Positions 26,678 through 33,878 of a stretch of 64,000 nucleotides of DNA are shown in pieces. This stretch comes from Gp6-AA40 sp035492455 (GTDB lineage: Bacteria; Acidobacteriota; Vicinamibacteria; Vicinamibacterales; UBA2999). The translations under genes were made by a program, and so were the position numbers. The notes beneath the pieces are model-generated. The model did no database searches. It was not told the origin of the DNA and saw nothing but the letters and a program-made list of their open reading frames with translations. Location: contig DATJJE010000032.1 in assembly GCA_035492455.1 (NCBI GenBank), positions 1 to 64,000 on the forward strand. Direction: 5' to 3'. Numbering within the stretch: position 1 is the stretch's first letter; every line of letters starts with the position of its first letter.

Positions 26678-27348
26678 TTCGCATTGCGTGGCTCGTGCTC
26701 AAAAAAGATCTGACGGTCGAGGTGCGCAGCCTCGAGATCGCCTACACGACGCTTTTCTTTGCCGTCTCATGCGTGCTGTTCTTTGCTTTCGCACTGGTCA
26801 AAGAAGGAAAGCCTCCTGAAGATGGCGCAGCCGGCATTCTCTGGATCGCGATTGCGTTTGCCGGAACACTCGGACTCGGACGCACGTTCGAGCGCGAACG
26901 GCAGTCGGAGACGCTGCGCGCGCTGCTGATGGCCCCGGCGGATCGGCCGGCGATCTACGTCGGAAAGCTGCTTGGCATCATCGCGCTCCTGCTTGCCGCT
27001 GAGGTCCTGCTCGTGCCGCTGGTGGGTTTTCTGTTCCAGGCGCCGTTTCAACTGCATCCGTTCTGGCTCGCCGCGGTGCTCGTCAGCGGAACGATCGGAT
27101 TTGCCGCCGTCGGCACGCTATTCTCGGCGATGCTGGTGCGCGCGCGAAGCCGCGACGTGCTGCTGCCCGTGCTGTTGTATCCGATTACCGTTCCGGTCAT
27201 CATTGCCGGAGTCCGCGCGACGGCGGAGCTTCTCAAGGCCGATGGCGAGATGGCGCTCGTCAGATTCTGGGTGGCGCTGCTGCTCGCCCTCGACGTCGTC
27301 TTTGTGACGCTGGCGCTCTGGACGTTCGAACCGTTGATGACCGACTAG
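26674..27348 (+). CDS. ccmB: Heme exporter membrane protein CcmB
   Basis: The 224-residue protein has about six membrane segments and the CcmB pattern: short N-terminal cytoplasmic RIAWLVLKKDLTVEVRS, then FAGTLGLGRTFERERQSETLRALLMAPADRPAIYVGKL, and the conserved GTLFSAMLVRARSRDVLLPVLLYPI in the second half. It forms the membrane part of the CcmAB transporter. Translation is coupled to ccmA (ATGA). A cruciform repeat separates it from ccmC. Confidence 0.93.
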   Translation: MIRIAWLVLKKDLTVEVRSLEIAYTTLFFAVSCVLFFAFALVKEGKPPEDGAAGILWIAIAFAGTLGLGRTFERERQSETLRALLMAPADRPAIYVGKLLGIIALLLAAEVLLVPLVGFLFQAPFQLHPFWLAAVLVSGTIGFAAVGTLFSAMLVRARSRDVLLPVLLYPITVPVIIAGVRATAELLKADGEMALVRFWVALLLALDVVFVTLALWTFEPLMTD

Positions 27349-27354
27349 ATGGCA

Positions 27355-27401
27355 GTTCACGCTTCGGTGTTTCCGGAAACTGGGAACATGGAAGTGTGAA
27401 C
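27355..27401. repeat. Nested palindromic repeat between ccmB and ccmC
   Basis: Outer arms GTTCACGCTTC and GAAGTGTGAAC pair over 11 positions with one G-T. Between them sits the perfect 12-base palindrome GTTTCCGGAAAC (27369-27380) followed by TGGGAACATGGAAG. It fills the only sizeable gap in the ccm operon, so it may set transcript stability or be an inserted repeat. It is similar in type to the TTCCAA elements at 1121 and 11720. Confidence 0.5.
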
Positions 27402-27416
27402 GGTAGAGTTCCTGAT

Positions 27417-28073
27417 ATGCCCAAATGGTTCATGCCCCTCGCGGGATTGAATGCGGTGATGTTTGCCGCCGCACCGTTCATCATTGCCCGCGCCGACTAC
27501 GAGGCGACGATGGGCCTCGTGCAGAAGATCTTCTACTACCACATGCCGTCGGCGTCGATGTTCCTGTTGTCGGCGGTGATCTGCGGAATCGCCAGCGCGC
27601 GCTTTCTGTTCGGCGGATCGCCCAGACAGGATCGGCTGGCGCATGCGGCGGCGGAGCTCGCGGTGCTGTTCGGCGCCATCACGCTCGTCACGGGGCCGCT
27701 CTGGGCGCGCAAGGCGTGGGGCGTCTGGTGGGCGTGGGACGTGCGCTTGACATCAAGTCTGATGGGATGGATGGTCGCCTGGGCGTATCTTCTGGTGCGT
27801 AAGTACGGCGGCCCTGGATCCGACAAGCTTGCCGCGGGCCTTGCGCTGTTCGGCATGGCAAATGTGCCGTTCGTCTATATCTCGGTGAACTACTGGCGCA
27901 CGATCCATCCGAAGACCAGCGTCGTTCCGACGCTGCCGGCTGACATGGGCACCGCGTTGTGGTTCTCGTTTGTCTGCTTCCTGTTGTTGTTCATCTTGTT
28001 GCTTCGCCTGCGCGTTCACCTCGAGGAGCAGCGCGCCAGGCTCGATGCGCTTTATCTCGCTTTGGATGAATAG
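27417..28073 (+). CDS. ccmC: Heme transport/CcmE-loading protein CcmC
   Basis: The 218-residue protein has six membrane segments and the CcmC Trp motif WGVWWAWDVRLTSSLMGWMVAWAYLL at about residues 100-125, flanked by conserved His residues (KIFYYHMPSA and RTIHPKTSVV). CcmC loads heme onto CcmE. ATG 27417 gives a typical start (PKWFMPLAGLNAVMF); a GTG 21 bases upstream lies inside the repeat and is less likely. It ends immediately before the ATG of the CcmD-like gene. Confidence 0.93.
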   Translation: MPKWFMPLAGLNAVMFAAAPFIIARADYEATMGLVQKIFYYHMPSASMFLLSAVICGIASARFLFGGSPRQDRLAHAAAELAVLFGAITLVTGPLWARKAWGVWWAWDVRLTSSLMGWMVAWAYLLVRKYGGPGSDKLAAGLALFGMANVPFVYISVNYWRTIHPKTSVVPTLPADMGTALWFSFVCFLLLFILLLRLRVHLEEQRARLDALYLALDE

Positions 28074-28397
28074 ATGGTGAAACGAACGGAGACCCGACGC
28101 GGCGCCGTCCTCAGTGTTTTGCTTGCCGTGTTCATCGGCATTTCTGTCTCGGCGCAGCAACCGCAGCCCCAACCGCAACCACAGCCGGCGCCGCCCGCAG
28201 CCACGGACGAGTTCGTGCCGATCTCGCAGCTACCACCACAGGATCAGTTGCCAGCGGCACCGCTGCTAATCAGCGCCTACGCGTTCGTGTGGGTGGCGCT
28301 GTTCGGATATCTGCTGTCGGTGGGCCGCCGGCTGACGAAGGTGCAGGGCGAGGTCCAGCGCCTCGAATCGGACATCGCCAAGGGCACTCGCACCTGA
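28074..28397 (+). CDS. CcmD family protein with signal sequence
   Basis: The 107-residue protein has an N-terminal hydrophobic signal (AVLSVLLAVFIGISVSAQ), a Gln/Pro repeat (QPQPQPQPQPAPP), then EFVPISQLPPQDQLPAAPLLISAYAFVWVALFGYLLSVGRRL and a short coiled tail. The second half is the single membrane segment and basic tail of CcmD-like proteins, which tether CcmE to CcmABC. A cleavable-looking signal plus Pro/Gln linker is longer than enterobacterial CcmD (about 70 residues). It overlaps the next small gene by one base. Confidence 0.8.
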   Translation: MVKRTETRRGAVLSVLLAVFIGISVSAQQPQPQPQPQPAPPAATDEFVPISQLPPQDQLPAAPLLISAYAFVWVALFGYLLSVGRRLTKVQGEVQRLESDIAKGTRT

Positions 28398-28558
28398 TGC
28401 CGACGGCCGCACACTTCATCTACATCCCCGGTGTCCTGATTCTCGGGATCGTCATCGGCTGGATCCTCGGCTCGCGCGCCGCGGCCGATGCGTACGCCGC
28501 AGAGCTCCGCAAGCGCGGCGCAACTCCCAAATCCCAAACCCCCAATCCCAAATCCTGA
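28397..28558 (+). CDS. Small membrane protein closing the ccm operon (53 residues)
   Basis: The ATG overlaps the stop of the CcmD-like gene. The product starts MPTAAHFIYIPGVLILGIVIGWILGSR, one membrane segment followed by a charged helix (AAADAYAAELRKRG), and ends in a low-complexity tail TPKSQTPNPKS. The tail is encoded by the TCCCAAATCCCAA-type repeat at 28523-28555, so the original stop may have been replaced when the repeat arrived. Family unknown; its tight coupling supports a role in the Ccm system. Confidence 0.6.
   Translation: MPTAAHFIYIPGVLILGIVIGWILGSRAAADAYAAELRKRGATPKSQTPNPKS
28523..28555. repeat. TCCCAAATCCC low-complexity repeat
   Basis: Four to five imperfect units of TCCCAAA or CCCCAAT run in tandem. 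The element overlaps the last codons of the small gene of the ccm operon and lies just before the convergent lipoprotein gene. A close relative, TCCCGAATCCCGAA, occurs in gcvP at 62808-62837. Confidence 0.6.
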
Positions 28559-28580
28559 TTTACCGGTCCGTCGACCGTCG

Positions 28581-29336
28581 CTATTTCCTCGCGGTGCGTG
28601 CCGCAGGTAAGAGCGCAAACAGGCCGGCCATCGCCTTGCTCGCCGCATCGCCGGTGCGGATGTTTGGCGCATCCGTACGGTCCCAGACCACTTTCCCGTC
28701 GAGCACCGGAATCATGAAGATCGGTCCCGCGATCGGCCGGTAGCGGCCAAACGCCGGTTCCCACCGAACGAAGGCGATGTATTCCTCACCGGGTTTCCAC
28801 GCAACGCGTCCGTCGCGAACGATGTGAATCGTCTTGGTGATCGATCCACTGTCGGGGCCCATGTTCAGGATGCTGAGTACCGTCGCGGTGTGATCGATGC
28901 CGACGATGCACTGGTCGTTGACGATCCACCGATCGGGCTCAGAGACGGCGTTCAGGTGCACGTACAGCACGGCCTGCGCCGCCTGAAGCCCCCACACGAT
29001 GCCGCCGTCCACGTACGAGCCCTCCTCGAGGCACGCAGGGTGGATGGTGAAATCCGCTTTTGCGCTTTGGCCGCTTGCCACCGTGACGTGCCGGGTTTCC
29101 GTGACGTAGTCGGTGAGTTCGGCTTTCAGGCTGTATGCGCCCGCCGCAAGATTCTGGAACTCGAATTTTCCGGTCGCATCCGTCTTTGACTGCGTGTGCG
29201 TCTTGAGACCGTCGATGGTGACCTGGACGCCTGGCAGCGGTCCGCCCTCGATTTCGTTCACGGTACCCGTCACGCGCGCGGAATTGCTGCACGCCGCCAC
29301 GATCGAACACAACAGCGCCAGTGCGACAGCTCTCAT
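28581..29336 (-). CDS. Lipoprotein with carboxypeptidase-regulatory-like domain
   Basis: The 251-residue protein has a lipoprotein signal with lipobox (CSIVAAC, Cys about residue 16), then a CarboxypepD_reg-type beta-sandwich (about residues 20-95: VTGTVNEIEGGPLPGVQVTIDGLKT, GKFEFQNLAAGAYSLKAELTDY). The C-terminal part (about 100-245) is unassigned; it has two well-spaced Cys (HPACLEEGSYVDGG and NDQCIVGID). The regulatory-like domain is common in envelope proteins of Acidobacteriota and Bacteroidota. Its stop codon region overlaps the start side of nothing downstream; its own start lies four bases inside the end of the phosphoesterase gene, making it the last gene of a leftward operon. Confidence 0.72.
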   Translation of the reverse strand: MRAVALALLCSIVAACSNSARVTGTVNEIEGGPLPGVQVTIDGLKTHTQSKTDATGKFEFQNLAAGAYSLKAELTDYVTETRHVTVASGQSAKADFTIHPACLEEGSYVDGGIVWGLQAAQAVLYVHLNAVSEPDRWIVNDQCIVGIDHTATVLSILNMGPDSGSITKTIHIVRDGRVAWKPGEEYIAFVRWEPAFGRYRPIAGPIFMIPVLDGKVVWDRTDAPNIRTGDAASKAMAGLFALLPAARTARK

Positions 29337-30064
29337 CGTCCGACGGCGAGGCGCTGTGCGAGAACATCGGGGAGACCCGCGCCGAGAATTTTTGACTGCG
29401 CGCCGTGCACGTCATAGTCGACGCGCTTCAACAGCAACGTCCGCGCATCCGTATCGAGCAGGCCGTAGGCGGCACGCGGGTCGCCGTCGCGCGGCTGGCC
29501 GACGGCGCCGCAGTTGACGAGGAAGTGCGAATCCTGTCCGGCAATCTCGATCTGCGTGGTCCGCAAATGGGCGATGCTGCGCATCCCGTCGTTCACCTGG
29601 AACGCGGCGACGACATGCGTGTGGCCGAACAGGCAGAGTGGACGACGCGCGGCGTGGATTGCGCGCATTGCATCGAGGTCGTCAAAGATGTAGACGTCCT
29701 CGTCGAATGGCGCGCCGTGGCAGATTTCGACGAGATCGTCGACGACGACGGGCCCCTGGGCCAGGTCCGCGAGCCATTGCCGATGGTTCGGCGTCAGCTC
29801 ATTCGCCGTCCACGAGATGGCGTGGCGCGCCAGATAGTTGAATCCCTCGGTGTTCTCGAGTCCGGCGCCGACCTTGTCATGATTGCCGCGGATGAACGTC
29901 GCCGGTCCGAGCGATCGAACACGATCGATCACCGCGTTCGGGTCGGCACCGTAGCCCACCAGATCGCCGAGCACCAGGGCGTGGTCGTGCGGCCCCGCCG
30001 CTGCCAGCACGGCATCAAGCGCCTCGAGATTGGCGTGGATGTCGCTGATAACGAGATACTTCAA
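29333..30064 (-). CDS. Metallophosphoesterase (calcineurin-like, YfcE/MJ0936 type)
   Basis: The 243-residue protein carries all five metallophosphoesterase motifs: ISDIHANLEAL at the N-terminus, VLGDLVGYG, IRGNHDKV, CHGAPF and LFGHTHVV. It should be a cytoplasmic di-metal phosphodiesterase or phosphatase acting on nucleotides or other small esters. TTG 30064 is chosen because it gives KYLVISDIH at the very start, overlaps the aroK stop (TTGA) and has GGAG ten bases upstream; GTG 30076 is an alternative. It sits between aroK and a lipoprotein gene in a leftward operon. Confidence 0.9.
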   Translation of the reverse strand: MKYLVISDIHANLEALDAVLAAAGPHDHALVLGDLVGYGADPNAVIDRVRSLGPATFIRGNHDKVGAGLENTEGFNYLARHAISWTANELTPNHRQWLADLAQGPVVVDDLVEICHGAPFDEDVYIFDDLDAMRAIHAARRPLCLFGHTHVVAAFQVNDGMRSIAHLRTTQIEIAGQDSHFLVNCGAVGQPRDGDPRAAYGLLDTDARTLLLKRVDYDVHGAQSKILGAGLPDVLAQRLAVGR

Positions 30065-30558
30065 AACCCAATCCACTCCAGGAGTCGTTCAACGACCTCG
30101 GGAATCGGTCGCGAGGCATCGATGCGGACGTTCGCCTGGCAGTACGCCGCACCGCGGCGGGCGTACAGTTGCTCCATCTGGATGCGATCGGACGCCAGCG
30201 GACGGCGACCGTCGGCGGGAACGCGCTCGATCACGCGCTCGAGTGGCACGTCGAGCCACGCGACGGCACCATCAGCGAGCATGGTGGCGCGGTTCTCGGC
30301 ATCGACGAACGTGCCGCCGCCGGTCGAGACGATGAGGTGGCGCTGTGGAAGAAGTTCGTGCAGAACCGTGCGTTCGATATCGCGGAAGTACGGCTCGCCG
30401 CGCTGAGCGAAGATCTCGGCGACGCGCTGATGCTCACGCGCTTCGATGCGGTGATCGATGTCCTCGACACGCCATCCGATGCGGCGTCCCAGCGCCCGCG
30501 CCACGCTCGTCTTGCCCGCGCCCATGAAGCCCACCAGATACAACTTATCGACCTTCAC
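30061..30558 (-). CDS. aroK: Shikimate kinase
   Basis: The 165-residue protein has Walker A LVGFMGAGKTSVAR, the DIDHRIEAREHQRVAEIFAQRGEPYFRDIE stretch that binds shikimate, STGGGTF (about residue 78-84) and the lid-region RPLASDR. It phosphorylates shikimate in the aromatic amino acid pathway. It overlaps the end of aroA by four bases and is followed by the phosphoesterase with a TTGA overlap, so two successive pathway genes are coupled. Confidence 0.95.
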   Translation of the reverse strand: MKVDKLYLVGFMGAGKTSVARALGRRIGWRVEDIDHRIEAREHQRVAEIFAQRGEPYFRDIERTVLHELLPQRHLIVSTGGGTFVDAENRATMLADGAVAWLDVPLERVIERVPADGRRPLASDRIQMEQLYARRGAAYCQANVRIDASRPIPEVVERLLEWIGF

Positions 30559-31862
30559 ACGCGCAGCGACTCGAGCACGTTGAAAAAATCGGGATACGAC
30601 ACGGCGGCCGCCCCCGCGTCGTGGATAATCGTCGGTCCGGTCGCGCCGAGCGCGGCGACGGCAAACGCCATCGCCAGTCGATGGTCGTTCTTCGCATCCA
30701 CCTCGCCGCCGCGCAGTCGGTTGCGGCCGCGGACGTGAAAGCCGTCAGGCTCCTCATCGATGTCACCGCCCATCAATCGCAGGCCTTCGGCGAGGGCCGA
30801 AATACGATCGCTCTCCTTCACCCGCAGCTCCTGAGCGCCGCTGACGCTCAGCTCGCCGCCGTGCGTGGCCAGCGCTGCCAGTACCGGCAGTTCGTCGATG
30901 ACGGCCGGCACTTCTTCCGGAGCGATCGTCGCCGCCTGCAGATCCGCATGTCGAACGCCGATCGTGCCGATCGGTTCCCCCGCCTGCGCGTGCGCCACCG
31001 TGGTTGTGACGTCGGCCCCCATCCGCTTCAGGATGTCGATGATGCCACTGCGTGACGGATTGAGGCCGACATGTTCGATACGGACATCGGAGCCCGGTAA
31101 TGCCGCGGCGGCAACCATCCAGAAGGCGGCGGACGAGATGTCCCCGGGAACATGAAACACGCCGCCGATCAGCCGCTGGCCGCCGCGCACCGCCACCGCT
31201 GTACCGGCCCGTAGAACGTGCACGCCAAACGCTTCGAGGGCACGCTCGGTATGATCGCGCGTCGCCATCGGTTCCACCACGCGTGTGATGCCATCGGCAT
31301 GAAGGCCCGCAAAGAGCACAGCGCTCTTCACTTGCGCGCTCGGCACCTCGGGGGTGAAATCGATCGCCTTCACGTCTCGCGTCCCGATCACCGTCAGCGG
31401 AGGACGGCCCTCGTCGGAGATGAAGCGCGCGCCCATCCGCTCGAGCGGCGTGATGATACGTCGCATGGGGCGCCGCCGTAGCGAGCCGTCCCCGGTAATC
31501 ATGGTTTTGAAGGGATGCGCCGTGAGAATGCCCGCCAGCATGCGAATGGTACTGCCGGAATTGCCCGCGTCCAGAGCGCCCGTTGGCGGCTGGAACCCGC
31601 GCATCTGGACGCCGAGAACCTCCAACTCGACGCCGGCGACCGGATCCCGCTTCAATTGTTCGATGGGCACCCCCAGCCCGCGCAGACAGCCCAGGGTGGA
31701 GGCGCAGTCCGCGCCTGTCGAATAGCCATGAATCAGCGACGGCCCTTCGGCGATGGCCGCAAGCATGGCGTACCGGTGCGAAATCGACTTGTCGCCGGGC
31801 GGCCGGACGCGGCCACGCATGCAGGTGGCCGGCTGCACGGTTACGGCGAAGGTGGAGGACAT
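30555..31862 (-). CDS. aroA: 3-phosphoshikimate 1-carboxyvinyltransferase (EPSP synthase)
   Basis: The 435-residue protein has the expected EPSPS size and motifs: PPGDKSISHRYAMLAAIAEG (about residue 21), DAGNSGSTIRMLAG (about 100), RRPMRRIITPLERMG, and late motifs VKESDRISALAEGLRLMG and NDHRLAMAFAVAAL. It makes EPSP from shikimate-3-phosphate and PEP. The first gene of the leftward aroA-aroK-phosphoesterase-lipoprotein operon, it is divergent from the anti-sigma-type gene. GNSGST in place of GNAGT(A/T) falls within normal family variation. Confidence 0.96.
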   Translation of the reverse strand: MSSTFAVTVQPATCMRGRVRPPGDKSISHRYAMLAAIAEGPSLIHGYSTGADCASTLGCLRGLGVPIEQLKRDPVAGVELEVLGVQMRGFQPPTGALDAGNSGSTIRMLAGILTAHPFKTMITGDGSLRRRPMRRIITPLERMGARFISDEGRPPLTVIGTRDVKAIDFTPEVPSAQVKSAVLFAGLHADGITRVVEPMATRDHTERALEAFGVHVLRAGTAVAVRGGQRLIGGVFHVPGDISSAAFWMVAAAALPGSDVRIEHVGLNPSRSGIIDILKRMGADVTTTVAHAQAGEPIGTIGVRHADLQAATIAPEEVPAVIDELPVLAALATHGGELSVSGAQELRVKESDRISALAEGLRLMGGDIDEEPDGFHVRGRNRLRGGEVDAKNDHRLAMAFAVAALGATGPTIIHDAGAAAVSYPDFFNVLESLRV

Positions 31863-31872
31863 TACTCACAGT

Positions 31873-31878
31873 TATAAT
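31873..31878 (+). promoter_or_regulatory. Perfect TATAAT in the aroA / kinase divergent gap
   Basis: A consensus -10 hexamer lies in the 30-base region between divergent starts, 15 bases before the ATG at 31893. No fitting -35 is seen 16-18 bases upstream, so activity is uncertain; a transcript would be nearly leaderless. Confidence 0.3.
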
Positions 31879-31892
31879 TCCGATCAGGGCTG

Positions 31893-32339
31893 ATGACCAG
31901 CGGCAACACCGTCCGGATCGACTTCCACAGCTCGCTCAACATGCTCGACTTCGTGCAGACGGTCAGCGATCACGTCGCACGGATGGTGGGCCTCGACGAC
32001 GATTCCATCCACTGGGTTGGCCTGGCGGTGCGCGAATCGGTGATCAACGCCATCAAACATGGCAACGGCTGCGACGTCGGCAAGCGTGTGCACCTGGAAT
32101 TCACGTCGCTGCAGGATGGCGGCGGCCCCGGTCTCGCCGTCACCGTCCGGGACGAAGGTGGCGGGTTCGATCCGGCGAAACTGGCGGATCCGCTCGCGGA
32201 CGAGAACCTGCTCAAGGCCAACGGCCGCGGCATTTTCCTCATGCGCAGCTTCATGGACGAAATGACGTTCAGCCGCATGAAGGAAGGCGGCATGGAAGTC
32301 CGCATGGTGAAGCGCGTCCCGCAGTCGACGCTTGCCTGA
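31893..32339 (+). CDS. Anti-sigma regulatory factor (RsbW/SpoIIAB-type serine kinase)
   Basis: The 148-residue protein is a single HATPase_c domain of the GHKL type: N-box VRESVINAIKHGN (about residue 48-60), G1 box VRDEGGGFDPAKL and G2 box NGRGIFLMRSFMDE. There is no sensor or phosphoacceptor domain, which fits RsbW-type anti-sigma kinases of partner-switching systems. No sigma-B-like or anti-anti-sigma gene is adjacent, so the partner is unknown. It overlaps the inositol phosphatase-family gene by eight bases, whose start is inside its last codons. Confidence 0.88.
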   Translation: MTSGNTVRIDFHSSLNMLDFVQTVSDHVARMVGLDDDSIHWVGLAVRESVINAIKHGNGCDVGKRVHLEFTSLQDGGGPGLAVTVRDEGGGFDPAKLADPLADENLLKANGRGIFLMRSFMDEMTFSRMKEGGMEVRMVKRVPQSTLA

Positions 32340-33150
32340 TCCGATTTACCTCGCCACAGCCGTCGAAATCGTGCTGCGCGCAGGAGACATCCAGCGCGCC
32401 GGCCAGGAGTCCGGTTTTCGCGTCGACAAGAAGGGAAGCATCGACTTGGTGACGGAGGTCGATGTGGCATGCGAGAAGATGTGCCGCGACACGCTCGCCG
32501 AACGTTTTCCGGATCACGACATCCTCGCCGAGGAACTCGGCGGCTCGACGCGGGGTCGCACCCCATCCCGTTTCCGCTGGGTGTTCGATCCGCTCGACGG
32601 CACCACCAACTACACACATGGCCTTCCCATCTACTGTTCGTCGCTCGCATTGGAAATCGCCGGCCGCGCCGAAGTGGCAGCCGTCTACGACCCGACGCGC
32701 AAAGAGCTCTTCACCGGCGAGCGGGGTGAGGGCGCGTACCTGAATGGCCGCGCGCTGCGGGTCTCACAGACAGAAACGCTGATCGACTCGCTTCTGGTCA
32801 CCGGATTTCCATACACCGTGCACGAACAGCGAGGGGAACTGGTCGAACTCTTCGGCTACTTTCTCGGACGCGCCCGCGCCGTCCGTCGTCTCGGCTCCGC
32901 CGCCCTCGACCTCTGCTACGTCGCAGCCGGCCGGTTCGAGGCGTTCTGGGAGCAGCATCTGAAGCCGTGGGATGTCGCGGCGGGCGCGCTGATTGTCGAA
33001 GAGGCCGGCGGGAGAGTGACGGGCATGGATAACGGGCCGTTCGATGCCGCCGCGGCGCACCTCATCGCCTCGAATGGTCATGTGCACGAAGAAGTGGTCG
33101 ATACCATTGCAGAATTTCGCGCGCAACCGGCGAAAAACCGGATGAGCTAA
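32332..33150 (+). CDS. suhB: Inositol monophosphatase family protein
   Basis: The 272-residue protein has all metal-binding motifs of the family: KGSIDLVTEVD, ILAEELGG, FDPLDGTTNYTHGLP (about residue 82-96) and WDVAAGALIVEEAGG (about 213). It hydrolyses inositol-1-phosphate or related sugar phosphates; family members also act in rRNA processing (SuhB) or on histidinol phosphate. The start is TTG at 32332, overlapping the stop of the kinase gene. The precise substrate is not fixed by sequence, so the symbol is tentative. Confidence 0.9.
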   Translation: MPDPIYLATAVEIVLRAGDIQRAGQESGFRVDKKGSIDLVTEVDVACEKMCRDTLAERFPDHDILAEELGGSTRGRTPSRFRWVFDPLDGTTNYTHGLPIYCSSLALEIAGRAEVAAVYDPTRKELFTGERGEGAYLNGRALRVSQTETLIDSLLVTGFPYTVHEQRGELVELFGYFLGRARAVRRLGSAALDLCYVAAGRFEAFWEQHLKPWDVAAGALIVEEAGGRVTGMDNGPFDAAAAHLIASNGHVHEEVVDTIAEFRAQPAKNRMS

Positions 33151-33179
33151 CTGGCACCTGCGTTGCACCGGCCGGGTGC

Positions 33180-33878
33180 ATGACGCGACGACTTCTGACT
33201 GCAATCGTGCTGGTGTGCGGCTCGCTCGTTTTCAACGCGAAACCCGCACAGGCACAACAAACCTTTAACGTGTCGATCGGCTATTTCACCGTTCGCGGCG
33301 AGGACGCCCGCGTGGACGGCGACGTGCTGAACGCCAACCGGAACTTCCTCGATTTTGAGACGAAGGACTTCAACGGCCCGTCGATCGGCGGCGAATGGCT
33401 GTTCCCGATCGGCAACTACATTGAAGCGGGCGCCGGCCTCTCCTTTACGCGTCGTACGGTTCCGACCGTCTACTCCCGACTGGTCAACGCGAACGGATCC
33501 GAAATCGAGCAGGACCTCAAATTGCGCACGATGCCTGTGACGTTGACGTTCCGCGCGCTGCCGCTCGGCCAGAACCGAGGCTTTCAACCGTATTTGGGCG
33601 GCGGGTTGGACTTGATCGCCTGGCGATACGCCGAGTCAGGTCAATTCGTGGACACGCGGACGCAGGCCATCTTCAACAACTCCTACGTCGAATCGGGCAC
33701 AGCAACCGGCCCCGTTGCCCTCGGCGGGATCCGTTTCGCGGGAGATGTGCTGGCGTCCGGATTCGAGATTCGCTATCAGGCAGCGGAGGCGGATCTACCG
33801 GCGCCGTTTGCGGGACCGAAGATCGATCTGGGCGGCTGGTCGTATCTATTCACTATCGGCGCGCGGTTTGGGCGGTAG
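33180..33878 (+). CDS. Putative outer-membrane beta-barrel protein
   Basis: The 232-residue protein has a signal peptide (RLLTAIVLVCGSLVFNAKPAQA-QQ) and then alternating amphipathic strands ending in aromatic or polar turns, for example FNVSIGYFTVRGEDARVDGD, WLFPIGNYIEAGAGLSFTRR and FQPYLGGGLDLIAWRY, closing with WSYLFTIGARFGR. The C-terminal pattern fits an 8-stranded OMP_b-brl-type barrel. No function can be given. Its last 26 bases overlap the end of the opposing membrane-protein gene. Confidence 0.7.
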   Translation: MTRRLLTAIVLVCGSLVFNAKPAQAQQTFNVSIGYFTVRGEDARVDGDVLNANRNFLDFETKDFNGPSIGGEWLFPIGNYIEAGAGLSFTRRTVPTVYSRLVNANGSEIEQDLKLRTMPVTLTFRALPLGQNRGFQPYLGGGLDLIAWRYAESGQFVDTRTQAIFNNSYVESGTATGPVALGGIRFAGDVLASGFEIRYQAAEADLPAPFAGPKIDLGGWSYLFTIGARFGR

